Source of the DNA: Thraustochytrium sp. TN22
Taxonomy: Eukaryota > Sar > Bigyra > Thraustochytrida > Thraustochytriidae
Length of the DNA: 64,000 nt
Assembly (NCBI GenBank): GCA_013306675.1
Contig: JABLUY010000051.1
Location: forward strand, 1-64,000
Reading direction: 5' to 3'
A program made the translations under genes and the position numbers. The notes under the pieces were generated by a model. It did no database searches. It was not told the origin of the DNA and saw nothing but the letters and a program-made list of their open reading frames with translations. Below, piece by piece: positions 1 to 8,672 of this stretch. Each line of letters starts with the position of its first letter. Within the stretch, counting starts at the first letter, position 1.

Positions 1-123
1 CCCCCCCCCCCCCCCCCCCCCCCCCCCTACCCCCCCCCCCCCCCCCCCCCCCTCCCCTCTTTCCTCCACCCCCCCCCCCCCCCCCCCCCCCCCCCCTTCT
101 TCCCCCCCCCCCCCCCCCCCCCC
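1..123. repeat. Near-pure poly-C tract
   Basis: The first 123 bases are almost all C, broken only by a few T and A bases, and run into an A8 stretch. There is no telomere-like unit. It is either a homopolymer C array (i-motif or G-quadruplex prone) or a sequencing or assembly artefact. The following bases up to 316 hold no supported gene. Confidence 0.85.
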
Positions 124-316
124 AAAAAAAACAACGGCGCATCTTGAATACAAACAGACGTGGCGGCCTGTTTTCCATTCTAGCGACATGCTTCACAAAG
201 CCTCTTCGCAAAGGCGTATGCCTTGGCGCCTGCCTGACTGTGTGGTATGCAGAAGCATGCGCTGCAAAGACCTGCTGCGGCTCGGACCTCGGAAGCATGT
301 CTGTTGCTACTGAATA

Positions 317-1894
317 TTAGAGCTCGTCGTGCTGTGACTCGGACGCAGCCACTTCCTCGCACTGCTCCATGTCCTCGCACTGCTCCCTCTCGGCCTTCTC
401 AGTCTCCTCAGTCTCCTGGTCCTCATCGTCGTCCATGTCGTCCATGTCACCCACGTCATCGTCATCGTCATCGCCATCGTCATCGTCATCGTCTTCCTTG
501 TCCAAGTCTTGTAGTTCTTCATCCTCGAACTCCTCGTCCTCGAAACGCCTGAGGGACTCCGCGTCCAGTACGGGCTTCGCTTCTACAATTGGCGGGGCGT
601 ACAGGCCCTTGGACCCAGGCACGACCCGATTGAACCAGTCCGGGTCGTCCTTGGGCCGATAGTGGAAGAAGACATTGGTGTAAGCGTCACCCGCGAGCGG
701 CTTGGGCCGCCCATGCATGCAGCGCGCGCTCTCGTAGAGCATCGTCTCGCCGACCTGGAGGTCCGAGTACTTCGGCTCGCCGAGGATGTTGAAGATCTCC
801 AGTTCCCAGTCCTCGTCAATGCCAGCCTGGTCCACGTTAATGATGGCGGAGACCGCGTGCGTGGTGTGGCGGTCAATGTGGCTCCGCAGTACCGCACCGC
901 GCTGGTACGTGCGAATGCCGTACAAGTCGGTCGGCTCGAGCGCCGTGCCACACCACTCCTCCAAGATCGGCTGCAGCCATTTGTGCCATCGACCCTTGAG
1001 ACCGAACGGCGGCGGCACGAGCTTCGTGTCTACGACCCACGTGTTGATGTGCAAGCCACCACGCATGTTCTCCTCAAAGGCGCTGTCGCGGTTCGCGTTC
1101 AGGTATCGGCGCACGTCGCCTAGCAGCTTGCGCGGCGTGCGGATGCGCTTGTACCCGTCCGCGGTGAAGTTGACCTTGATCAGGTCGAGCCGGCTACGCT
1201 CGCTCGCCTCCAGCCGCTCGTAGGCTGTCTCGGGCGGCGGGGCCCGCTCACCGACGCTGCTAGGCGCCTCGCCAAGCCTGTGAAATTCGTCGCCGCGGAG
1301 GCGAAACTCGAACGTGCGCCCATCCGGATGCTTTACGACAAAACGGTGGCCCATGTAGCTATGCCGCCACGCGGTGTGCGGCTCGCCCTGCGCCAGGATT
1401 CCCTGACTCACCAGCTCACGAGTGTGTTGCGGGCGCCAGAACATCTCCAGCGGCGCGTCCATGAAGTTGACGAAGCCAACTTCCACTTTGGTCATTTGCT
1501 GCAGCCAGTTCGTCACGGGCTGCCGCGGCCCGGGCGGCTTCGAAAACGTTTCGTTGCAGTAGGCGAACTCGAGGCCGCGCGGCAAGAAGATGGGGCCCGC
1601 GTGCTCGTAAACCTCGTCGAAGCGATCCAGGACCGCCACGACTGCCATGTCCTCGATAAAGAGACCCCGCGTTGCGCTCACCAGCAGCTCCGCCTCCTCG
1701 TTCGACCTCGTCACGATGACTGCCTTGTCCAAGAAGCCGCGGCCCTTGGGGTCCACAACGGCGCGCGTGCGCGCGTCGCCCTCCAGCGCATCCACGGATG
1801 CCAGGCGCACCACGGGAGTCGCGGCGCTCGCCGACGCCACGCACAACGCCGCCAGCGCCGCCGCCGCCAGCGCCGCCCGCACCGCCCGCGTCAT
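317..1894 (-). CDS. ER-resident prolyl 4-hydroxylase-like dioxygenase with a VHL-like beta domain
   Basis: 525 aa. The start is set at the ATG that opens a clear signal peptide (MTRAVRAALAAAALAALC); the frame stays open upstream but without targeting features. The C-terminus is HDEL, the classic ER retrieval signal. The catalytic part (about 280-415) fits the 2-oxoglutarate/Fe(II) dioxygenase fold: iron ligands H339 and D341 in RSHIDRH, and distal H394 in CMHGRPKPL. The usual basic 2-OG anchor about ten residues after the distal His is not obvious (GDAY there), so co-substrate binding needs care. Residues about 139-190 (VGFVNF then HSYMGHRFVV) resemble the VHL beta domain. About 70 residues before HDEL are Asp/Glu-rich, as in calcium-binding lumenal proteins. 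The expected role is lumenal prolyl hydroxylation. It lies 250 bp downstream of a same-strand ankyrin gene. Confidence 0.8.
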   Translation of the reverse strand: MTRAVRAALAAAALAALCVASASAATPVVRLASVDALEGDARTRAVVDPKGRGFLDKAVIVTRSNEEAELLVSATRGLFIEDMAVVAVLDRFDEVYEHAGPIFLPRGLEFAYCNETFSKPPGPRQPVTNWLQQMTKVEVGFVNFMDAPLEMFWRPQHTRELVSQGILAQGEPHTAWRHSYMGHRFVVKHPDGRTFEFRLRGDEFHRLGEAPSSVGERAPPPETAYERLEASERSRLDLIKVNFTADGYKRIRTPRKLLGDVRRYLNANRDSAFEENMRGGLHINTWVVDTKLVPPPFGLKGRWHKWLQPILEEWCGTALEPTDLYGIRTYQRGAVLRSHIDRHTTHAVSAIINVDQAGIDEDWELEIFNILGEPKYSDLQVGETMLYESARCMHGRPKPLAGDAYTNVFFHYRPKDDPDWFNRVVPGSKGLYAPPIVEAKPVLDAESLRRFEDEEFEDEELQDLDKEDDDDDDGDDDDDDVGDMDDMDDDEDQETEETEKAEREQCEDMEQCEEVAASESQHDEL

Positions 1895-2004
1895 CCTCTC
1901 AATGAGCCACGCAGTGCCACGCTGGATTGCAATTTTGCTGCGGTCGCCGGGTCGCCGGTGCTGGTACCTAGCCAGGGGTGCAACCACAGCGATCTCGAGG
2001 ACAC

Positions 2005-2071
2005 GGCAGCAAGGCGGCAGCATGGCGGCAGCAAGGCGGCAGCAAGGCGGCAGCAAGGCGGCAGCAGGCGC
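2005..2071. repeat. 11-bp tandem repeat (gcaaggcggca)
   Basis: About six near-identical 11-bp copies lie just upstream of the prolyl-hydroxylase start, one with a T for A change. They are probably in its leader or promoter. Confidence 0.8.
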
Positions 2072-2144
2072 CAATAACGTCCCCAAGGTCGAACTTGGCC
2101 TGACAGGGAAGCCTAGCCTACTTGTATCATGAAAGCTCAATCAC

Positions 2145-3398
2145 TCACTCACTCCCTGTAATGCCAAGCATGGCGTGGAGCTCGTCGGTTCCGGCGGCCA
2201 TGGCCTTTTCAAGGGCCTCACGGTCCTCGCGCCATGAAACAGAAGGTCCATCCTCGGCCTTGGACTCAAAGCGCGCCTCGAACGGTCTATCGTCGTCCAC
2301 GAGTGAGACCGACGGAGGGCCGGGCGGGGCTGCTTCCGCGCTGAGCGCGGCGCGCGAGCTGTCTTCCTTCGCGGCGACAGGCGGGTCAGCCTTGCCCCTT
2401 TTGTCGCGTAAGCCGCATTCCTGCGGCGCGTGGTCCTCCGCCTTCTTGTCGTGGACGTCGTCCCCCTGCGGCGCGTAGTCCGCCGCGTCCAGCTCGGGCC
2501 CCTCCATTGCAGAGGCCTCAGCCCAGTCGCCCGGCAAGCGGCCCGAGTCGTCGCGTTGCGCCGCGAGCGAGTCGCCGTGCGCCGAGGCCAGCAGCCAGTC
2601 GCGCACGTCGTCGTGGCCCAGCATGGAGGCCAGATGGAGCCCGTTGTGGCCCTCGGCGTCCGCCGCGCACACGTCGGCGCCCAGCTCCTGCAGCAGCCTG
2701 CAGGTCACGAGGCAGCCCTGCTCGCATGCGAGCAGAAAGGCCGTCCGGCCCATGGCCTCATCGCGGGCCTCGAGCACCTCGGACTGTGCGGAGGCGGTCT
2801 CGGGCAACAGCGCCTGCAGACAAGCGGCGCTCTCCGGCGAGCACACCACGTGCCGCAGCAGGCCCGGCGTCGTCCAGAGCAGGTCTGCGGGCGCGTCGCT
2901 GTGCGAGGCCAGGGCGGCCAGCACCTCGGGCGCGCCGCATCCCAGGTGCAGAGGCGTGAGCTTGCGCGCGTCCGGGATGCGGAGCGCGCGCGCCGCGAGA
3001 CCCTTGGCCTGGAGTGCGTCCAGAAGCGCCTGCACGGCACCCACGTTTTTGCTCTCAGCTGCCAGGTGCAGCGGCAGGCGCGCCTTGCCGTCCAGGCTGA
3101 GCAGGTCTGGGTTGAACTCCAGCAGCGCCTCAATGCTGGCCGCGTGCCCGCTCACGCACGCCACGTGCAGTGGCCGCAGGCCCGTGCGGTCGCTCGCCAC
3201 GCGCTCCAGCGCCAGCCGCAGCGCCGCCTCGCCGCCGCTCGCCGCCACCTCTCGCAGCGCCTCTCGCGCTCCCTCCGCGTCGCCTGCCAGCAGGGCCGTC
3301 TGCAGTGCGCCCTGCGTCATGCTGCCTGCGCGTCCGCTCGCCCGCTGCACGTCCTGCGCGCGCGCGCGCGACTTGGGTCTGCGCATGTTCGTTGACAT
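2145..3398 (-). CDS. Ankyrin-repeat protein
   Basis: 417 aa from the ATG at 3398 (MSTNMRR). An alternative ATG at 3320 (MTQGALQ) would give 391 aa, and upstream in-frame sequence is a 17-bp tandem repeat, so it is unlikely to be coding. Ankyrin helices are visible across the N-terminal two thirds: GLRPLHVACVSGHAASIEAL, ARLPLHLAAESKNVGAVQAL, KLTPLHLGCG, GRTAFLLACEQGCLVTCRLL and GHNGLHLASMLGHDDVRDWL. The last 130 residues are charged, low complexity and without a recognised domain. It is probably a protein-interaction scaffold; the partner is unknown. It is divergent from a second ankyrin gene about 560 bp away, but the two share no obvious close identity. Confidence 0.8.
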   Translation of the reverse strand: MSTNMRRPKSRARAQDVQRASGRAGSMTQGALQTALLAGDAEGAREALREVAASGGEAALRLALERVASDRTGLRPLHVACVSGHAASIEALLEFNPDLLSLDGKARLPLHLAAESKNVGAVQALLDALQAKGLAARALRIPDARKLTPLHLGCGAPEVLAALASHSDAPADLLWTTPGLLRHVVCSPESAACLQALLPETASAQSEVLEARDEAMGRTAFLLACEQGCLVTCRLLQELGADVCAADAEGHNGLHLASMLGHDDVRDWLLASAHGDSLAAQRDDSGRLPGDWAEASAMEGPELDAADYAPQGDDVHDKKAEDHAPQECGLRDKRGKADPPVAAKEDSSRAALSAEAAPPGPPSVSLVDDDRPFEARFESKAEDGPSVSWREDREALEKAMAAGTDELHAMLGITGSE

Positions 3399-3415
3399 TG
3401 GCAGGCTTGCCGGTG

Positions 3416-3490
3416 GGCCGCGAGCAGCTTGGGCCGCGAGCAGCTTGGGCCGCGAGCAGCTTGGGCCGCGAGCAGCTTGGGCCGCGAGTG
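3416..3490. repeat. 17-bp tandem repeat, about four copies
   Basis: The unit gccgcgagcagcttggg repeats four times almost perfectly, upstream of the minus-strand ankyrin gene. Confidence 0.85.
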
Positions 3491-3746
3491 GCGGCATGGG
3501 TGGCGTCACGTCGCGCGGACAGCCCTCGTGTGAGCGAGAGCTCGCGGTCGCTCGCACGGCGAGATCCAAGTCTAGAGGCTCGGCGCGCGCTGATTTTAGA
3601 TGATTGCAGAGGCGTCTTCGTTCTTGACTGGCCGGGCAAAGCGAGCCACCGCGTTGATAGCTCCCACAAGGCTGGCTGTGCGACGCCTGTCGAGGGTTCT
3701 ACGATAAGTTAGCTGGCTAGTAGCTTGGCGACGCAACCAGCAACCT

Positions 3747-3816
3747 GCGAGAGCACGAAGTCGCGAGAGCACGAAGTCGCGAGAGCACGAAGCTGCGAGC
3801 ACGAAGCGCGAGTGTC
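3747..3816. repeat. 16-bp tandem repeat, about three copies plus a partial
   Basis: The unit gcgagagcacgaagtc occurs three times followed by a degenerate partial copy, upstream of the plus-strand ankyrin gene. All frames stay open through it, which falsely lengthens the neighbouring reading frame. Confidence 0.85.
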
Positions 3817-3955
3817 CCGCGAGATGGTCTTGCCTTGCCGCGTTGATCCATCCATCCATCCCTGTCGCGCTCTGCTTGGACGCAGCTGGCTGAATGGATG
3901 CCGAAAGCAAAGCAAAGCGCCAAACGGCGCCGACGCGGCGCCTTGGCTCGCGAGC

Positions 3956-4930
3956 ATGGCGGGCGCAGGCGGCGTGCGGCTGCGCGCGGCGGCGCGAGGC
4001 AACCTACTGGGGCGGCCGGAGCGCGCGTACCGCGCTGGCGCGCCCGCGGCCTCGGGCGGCGGCGCCGCCGCGGTTGAGGCGGGCCTGGAGCGGCTGGCGC
4101 AGCGCGTGGAGGAGCTGCGCAAGGAGCAGGACGTGGACTACCAGGAGGCGGTGCGGCCGTGGCCGCGGCGGCAGGCGGAGGGCCAAGACTTTTTGCTGCT
4201 GCAGCTGCAGAGCACAGTTGTGCGCGGCGGCGACGAGTTCGGCTTTGACGACGACGAAGAGGAGGACGGCGAGGACGGCGAGGCGCACACGAGCTTCCTG
4301 GAGGTGTGCCTGGTGCAGGTGTCGACGGGCGACGTGTACGACGCGACGCCGGAGCAGCTGCCGGAGTGGCGGCACGGCGTGCGCGCCAACGTGCTGGACC
4401 TGGCGTCCGTGGAGAACGCGCTGGACCCCAAGGTGGGCGCGCTGCGCCTGTTTGGCGACACGGTGGCGGAGCTCGTGTTGTCGCTGCGCGTGCCAGTGGA
4501 CAGCGCGAGCGCCTTTGGCGAGACGGCGCTCATCCAAGCGACGAGCGCGGCGCACGCGGAGGTGTGCGCGTGGCTCGTGCGCGAGGCCAAGGCGAACGCG
4601 CGTGCTGCGACGCGCGCCGGCGCAACCGCGCTGCACGTGGCGGCGGACAACGGGTCCAAGGAGCACGAGCCCATTATTCAGCTGCTGGTGACCGAGGGTC
4701 AGGCTGACGTGAACGCCGCCAATGCGTGGGGCAAGACGGCGTTGCACTTGGCGGCTTTTCGCGGGAATCTGAGCGTTGTGCAGCTGCTGCTGGACCTTGG
4801 CGCGAACAAGTTCTGCAAGGACCAGGACGGCAAGACGCCGGGCGACTACGCGCACGAGGACACGTGCTATCGTAGTTCGGACGGGACGACACACTACGAT
4901 GCAGAGGTTGAGTCCATCCTTGCTGCATGA
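3956..4930 (+). CDS. Ankyrin-repeat protein
   Basis: 324 aa from MAGAGGVRL. The open frame extends upstream, but only through a minisatellite, so this ATG is preferred. The N-terminal half has a short coiled-coil-like stretch (GLERLAQRVEELRKEQ) and an acidic patch (DDDEEEDGEDGE). Ankyrin repeats occupy about 180-310: FGETALIQATSAAHAEVCAW, GATALHVAADNGSKEHEPII and GKTALHLAAFRGNLSVVQLL, ending with DGKTPGDYA. It is probably a cytosolic or nuclear binding protein. No catalytic domain is visible and the function is unknown. Confidence 0.82.
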   Translation: MAGAGGVRLRAAARGNLLGRPERAYRAGAPAASGGGAAAVEAGLERLAQRVEELRKEQDVDYQEAVRPWPRRQAEGQDFLLLQLQSTVVRGGDEFGFDDDEEEDGEDGEAHTSFLEVCLVQVSTGDVYDATPEQLPEWRHGVRANVLDLASVENALDPKVGALRLFGDTVAELVLSLRVPVDSASAFGETALIQATSAAHAEVCAWLVREAKANARAATRAGATALHVAADNGSKEHEPIIQLLVTEGQADVNAANAWGKTALHLAAFRGNLSVVQLLLDLGANKFCKDQDGKTPGDYAHEDTCYRSSDGTTHYDAEVESILAA

Positions 4931-5318
4931 TGATCCACAAGAAGGAGAAGGAGAAGGAAATGGAAATGGAAATGGAGAGAGGGAGAAGGAGAACATTGGA
5001 AGAACTCGGGAACAGGGGAAGATGAAGGTGAAGGAGAAGAAAGCATTGTTCTTTAGCACACATGACCAGGCTCCCCGCTGCAAGAACTTGGCGCCCGTCA
5101 TCTCAGCCGTCGTTGTCGTCGTGACAACAACGGCGCACCGAGCGTCTTGTCAAGGGAGGATGGTGACTTGCCGACCGATGCGCAGGTCGGCGGCATCCTC
5201 GATGGGCGCGCGCTCATTGTTGTCAGGTCACTTGCTGACCGATGCTCAGGTCGGCGACATGCTCGATGTGCGCACGTTCGTGTCGACGCCCCCCAAAGAA
5301 TCCCAGCGCGTGTCGTCG
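4931..5318. other. Intergenic region with a polypurine tract and coding-derived duplicates
   Basis: 4938-5045 is purine-rich (gaaggagaaggag). 5154-5279 holds two imperfect copies of a segment of the neighbouring phosducin-like coding region. There is no independent gene. Confidence 0.7.
5154..5279. repeat. Two imperfect copies of a phosducin-like coding segment beyond its stop codon
   Basis: 5154-5220 and about 5219-5279 each match 5423-5484 inside the phosducin-like gene. Read on the minus strand in the same frame, the copies give NERAPIEDAADLRIG and ERAHIEHVADLSIG against NERAQTEDAADLRAG in the gene. This looks like a local tandem duplication of the 3' coding end. Confidence 0.7.
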
Positions 5319-6479
5319 TCACCAGTCGTCATCGTCGTCGTCCGCGGCGGCCTGCTGGCGGCGCACCTCGAGTTTGGAGAGGCGGTTGCCGAGCAGGTTG
5401 ACAGACCCAAGCGTCTGTTCATGGGAGGACTGCCACTTGCCGGCGCGCAGGTCAGCAGCGTCCTCGGTCTGCGCGCGCTCGTTGGCGTTGACGTCAACGC
5501 CCTGCATCTCAATGCCATAGTGGGAGGCGAGGAAGAACTCGAGGTCGGTGAGCGAAAAGTCGGGCCCGCCGAGCTGGTCCTCCCCGACGGCCACGGTGGT
5601 GTCGTTGACCATCTCGCCGGCGCGGTAGACGAGAAAGGCGGGCAGCGCGCGGTGCGAAAGCGTCTGGTCGGCCTCTGTGGCACGCAGGCGGAGCACCTTG
5701 ACGTGCGACTGTTTGGGCGCAAACTGGTCGAGCACCTTGTTCACCTTTTGGCAGGCGGTGAGGTAGTCCTCGAAGATGTGAATGACAACGAAGGTGCGCG
5801 GATCTGCATTGTCGATCTCGTCGAGAAAGGCGAACTTGTCAACGTCGATGACGCGGCCGAACTGCGGCAGCGCGCGCAGGCTGGTCATCTGGCTGACGCG
5901 CTGCTGGCGGTAGGCGGCGAGGAAGGCCTCGTCGTCCTCGTCGGAGTCGCCCTCGTCGGAGTTGTCCTCGGCGTCAGCGTCGTACTTGCGCAGGTGCGTG
6001 CCGGTGAGGCCCTGCTTCTGGCGCGCGTTGTACGAGATGGACTCCTCGGTCGTGGTGGCGCCATAGGCCTGACGGCGGAAGGCCTCCATGTCCTGCAGCT
6101 GCTTGGTCTCATTGCGGCGGCGCATGATGGCCTTGGCCTCCTCGTAGTCGGCCTTGACGCCCTTGGGCCCGGTATTGTTCTTGCGGCGCACCTTGGTGAG
6201 CACGTCAGCCCAGTTCTCGCGCTTCTTGCTGGTGGCGCCATCGTCGCCCACCTCGTCCGGGTCTGGCACGAGCTCATTCTCCTCGTCCTCGTCCACGCTG
6301 ACGTCGGAGTCCAGCTCGAAGCGCGCGCGCGCGCCGCCGTCCTCGTCGGAGTCCTTCTCGCGCGCCAGGTCTTGCGAGAGCAGCTGGCGCTCCATGTCTG
6401 CGCTCAACGTCTTGATCTTCTGCGGCCCACGCTGCACGGCGCCATCGCCCAGGTAGCTCGCCGCCGTGGCCTCGTCCAT
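5319..6479 (-). CDS. Phosducin-like protein (PDCL family)
   Basis: 386 aa from MDEATAASYLG. The N-terminal half is acidic and helical and carries the family signature GPKGVKADYEEAK, then FRRQAYG. A thioredoxin-like fold follows (about 205-345): FGRVIDVDKFAFLDEI, TFVVIHIFEDYLTACQKVNK, LPAFLVYRAGEMVNDTTVAV and FSLTDLEFFLASHYGI. There is no CxxC, as expected for phosducins. Family members bind G-beta-gamma and help the CCT chaperonin fold G-beta and other clients in the cytosol. The C-terminus is an acidic DDDDDDW. It is divergent from the GT8 gene with 279 bp between start codons. A G-protein chaperone fits the GRK-like kinase found elsewhere in the window. Confidence 0.88.
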   Translation of the reverse strand: MDEATAASYLGDGAVQRGPQKIKTLSADMERQLLSQDLAREKDSDEDGGARARFELDSDVSVDEDEENELVPDPDEVGDDGATSKKRENWADVLTKVRRKNNTGPKGVKADYEEAKAIMRRRNETKQLQDMEAFRRQAYGATTTEESISYNARQKQGLTGTHLRKYDADAEDNSDEGDSDEDDEAFLAAYRQQRVSQMTSLRALPQFGRVIDVDKFAFLDEIDNADPRTFVVIHIFEDYLTACQKVNKVLDQFAPKQSHVKVLRLRATEADQTLSHRALPAFLVYRAGEMVNDTTVAVGEDQLGGPDFSLTDLEFFLASHYGIEMQGVDVNANERAQTEDAADLRAGKWQSSHEQTLGSVNLLGNRLSKLEVRRQQAAADDDDDDW

Positions 6480-6758
6480 GGTAGCCGGCTGGTCGGCCAC
6501 GAGCGAGAGCGCGCGCGCGACAGAGAGAGTGCGCCGTCCTGAGCCCGCACCGCCACCGCCACCGCCGCCGCCGCCGCCGCCGCCAAGAAGAAGAAGAAGA
6601 AGAAGGTCTGCTGCACCGCTTTGGCACGCGCGTTGCCAGGATGGCAGGAATGGCGTTGGGCGGCCTCGAGAGTGGAGACTCGGCGCCGAGCGCGGTGGCG
6701 CAGAGCGCCAAGCTGGCGTTGCGTTGGCGGCGTTGACGGCGGCGGCGCGGCGCGCGCC
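6480..6758. promoter_or_regulatory. Shared divergent promoter region
   Basis: 279 bp separate the start codons of the phosducin-like (minus) and GT8 (plus) genes, so both promoters must lie here or overlap coding DNA. It contains a (GCC)n run at about 6551-6583 followed by a (AGA)n run to about 6606. No TATA-like box is seen. Confidence 0.55.
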
Positions 6759-7865
6759 ATGGTGAAGGAGAACAGCGGTGCCGCGCGGCGCGCGCGGCTG
6801 TGGCGCGGCGCGGCGGCCGTCCTGGCCGCGCTCACGCTGCTCGCCTTCCTCACAGCATGGACCGACCTGCCGGAGGCGCCGCGCAGCGTCCCGCCGCCGG
6901 GCGAGCTCGCACGCGCGACGACGCCGGACGCCGGCGGCCTGCGCGGCGACGCGGCGGGCACCGGTCGTCTCAAGGTGGCCTACGCCATTACCATCACCAA
7001 GGATGGCAAGTACCTGGACGGCGCGGCCGTGCTCAAGCACTCCATCGACAGACTGGGCTCGGTGCACGACGTGGATATGGTGGCCATCGTGCACCCGTCC
7101 GTGAGCAGGACACGCGACGGTCTTCGGCAGCTCGGTATCAAGATCCTCGAGCGTCCCGAGCCCATCAAGTCCAGCGAGATTCAGGGAAAGCACCTGCGCG
7201 AGACCATTGACAAATCCGGCTGCTGCGGCGCGCTCGAGCTGCTCAAGCTGCGCGCCTTTGAGCTCGTCGAGTATGACCGCGTCGTCCTGCTGGACATGGA
7301 CACGCTCATCGTCAAGAGTCTCGACCACCTTTTTGCGCACCCGGAGGAGATGCTCTTCACCTATGACCACGCCATGGACGGCGGCCACAGCGCCGCGCCG
7401 CCCGTGCAGGGTGGCTTCATGGTGCTGCGTCCCAGCGTGCGCACCTATGAGCGGTTGGTGGACATCGTGCGCGAGGGCGACTTTCGCCCTAGCACAGGCT
7501 GGGGCGGCCAGCACATTGGGTGGTGCTGGGGCGGCCAGACCATTCAGGGACTCATCTCCTATTACTACAACCGCGTCGAGCCTGACCAAAAGGTCGTCCT
7601 TGACTACTGCCGCTATAACGCCATGGTGTCCACCGAGGACTGCCGCCCCACGCCTTTTGGCGAGGTCTACTCCATCCACTACACGGTGTGCCAGAAGCCA
7701 TGGGACTGCCACGAGCACAACCTTGGGCTCTGCCGCGAGATGATTGCCGAATGGTGGCGCGTGCGCCAGAGCTACGAGCGCGCCCACGGCCTCCCTGTTT
7801 CCACCGTGCTCACTTGCAAGCACAAGCGCGATTACGTGCCTCTCTTTCAATACGACGATGCTTGA
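6759..7865 (+). CDS. GT8-family glycosyltransferase, type II membrane protein
   Basis: 368 aa from MVKENSG. A basic N-terminus followed by one hydrophobic segment (about 15-35, LWRGAAAVLAALTLLAFLTA) indicates a type II Golgi or ER membrane anchor. The lumenal domain starts with VAYAITITKDGKYLDGAAVL, and the metal-binding DxD is D179-M-D181 in VVLLDMDTLIVKS. Later come VQGGFMVLRPS and GWCWGGQTIQG, typical of glycogenin/galactinol-synthase-like GT8 enzymes that transfer sugar from a UDP-sugar. The membrane anchor argues against cytosolic glycogenin, and the acceptor is unknown. The final 30 residues have no anchor. The 36-bp satellite begins within 100 bp of the stop. Confidence 0.85.
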   Translation: MVKENSGAARRARLWRGAAAVLAALTLLAFLTAWTDLPEAPRSVPPPGELARATTPDAGGLRGDAAGTGRLKVAYAITITKDGKYLDGAAVLKHSIDRLGSVHDVDMVAIVHPSVSRTRDGLRQLGIKILERPEPIKSSEIQGKHLRETIDKSGCCGALELLKLRAFELVEYDRVVLLDMDTLIVKSLDHLFAHPEEMLFTYDHAMDGGHSAAPPVQGGFMVLRPSVRTYERLVDIVREGDFRPSTGWGGQHIGWCWGGQTIQGLISYYYNRVEPDQKVVLDYCRYNAMVSTEDCRPTPFGEVYSIHYTVCQKPWDCHEHNLGLCREMIAEWWRVRQSYERAHGLPVSTVLTCKHKRDYVPLFQYDDA

Positions 7866-7904
7866 TCATGTAAGTTATTTGAACGATTCGTGGCGCCGTG
7901 CAGG

Positions 7905-8672
7905 TGTGGACGAGCTCAAGCCCGACTTTATTTGATGATCAAACAAACTCGGGCTCGAGCTCGTCTGCTTGTCTGCGGATGATCCGCAGACGAGCTCAAG
8001 CCCGAGTTTGCTTGATCATCCGCAGACGGGCTCGGGCCGAGTTTGCTTGATCATCCGCAGACGAGCTCAAGCCCGAGTTTGCTTGATCATCCGCAGACGA
8101 GCTCGAGCCCGAGTTTGTTTGATTATCCGCAGACGAGCTCAAGCCGAGTTTGTTTGATCATCCGCAGACGAGCTCGAGCCCGAGTTTGTTTGATCATCCG
8201 CAGACGAGCTCGAGCCCGAGTTTGTTTGATCATCCGCAGATAAGCTCAAGCCCGGGTTTGTCTGATCATCCGCAGACGCGCTCATGCCCGAGTTTGTTTG
8301 ATCATCCGCAGACGAGCTCGAGCCCGAGTTTGTTTGATCATCCGCAGACGAGCCCAAGCCCGAGTTTGTTTGATCATCCGCAGATGAGCTCAAGCCCGGG
8401 TTTGTCTGATCATCCGCAGACGCGCTCATGCCCGAGTTTGTTTGATCATCCGCAGACGAGCTCGAGCCCGAGTTTGTTTGATCATCCGCAGACGAGCCCA
8501 AGCCCGAATTTGTTTGATCATCCGCAGATAAGCTCAAGCCCGGGTTTGTCTGATCATCCGCAGACGCGCTCATGCCCGAGTTTGTTTGATCAACCGCAGA
8601 CGAGCTCAAGCCGAGTTCGTTTGATCACCCACAGACGAGCTCATGCTCGAGTTTGTTTGAACATCCGCACAC
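7905..8672. repeat. 36-bp satellite array with 144-bp higher-order period
   Basis: About twenty head-to-tail 36-bp units (core catccgcagacgagctc, then agcccgagtttgtttgat) fill the region downstream of the GT8 gene. Variant units recur every four copies: the agata/agatgagctcaagcccggg type sits at 8241, 8385 and 8529, exactly 144 bp apart. The first unit (about 7942-7985) is inverted relative to the rest, giving a local palindrome around 7940-8020. Because 36 is a multiple of three, several frames are open with 12-residue repeats; these are not taken as genes. Confidence 0.92.

Larger units (their letters stand above)
3399..3955. promoter_or_regulatory. Intergenic region between two divergent ankyrin genes
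   Basis: About 557 bp holding two minisatellites and no supported gene. It must contain the promoters of both flanking genes, but no defined promoter element is recognisable. Confidence 0.5.

Noticed and set aside
1-123. Telomere
   Set aside because: No G/T-bearing telomeric unit, only homopolymer C.
5319-7850. 843-codon minus-strand ORF covering the whole divergent region
   Set aside because: Its N-terminal 450 codons are antisense to the GT8 gene; only the part from 6479 encodes the phosducin-like protein.
8139-8609. 156-codon minus-strand ORF with 12-residue SADDQTNSG-type repeats
   Set aside because: It is a direct product of the 36-bp satellite; frames on both strands are open for the same reason and there is no non-repeat domain.
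7905-8672. CRISPR-like array (36-bp period)
   Set aside because: The repeats are contiguous with no unique spacers, units vary internally, and the context is eukaryotic.
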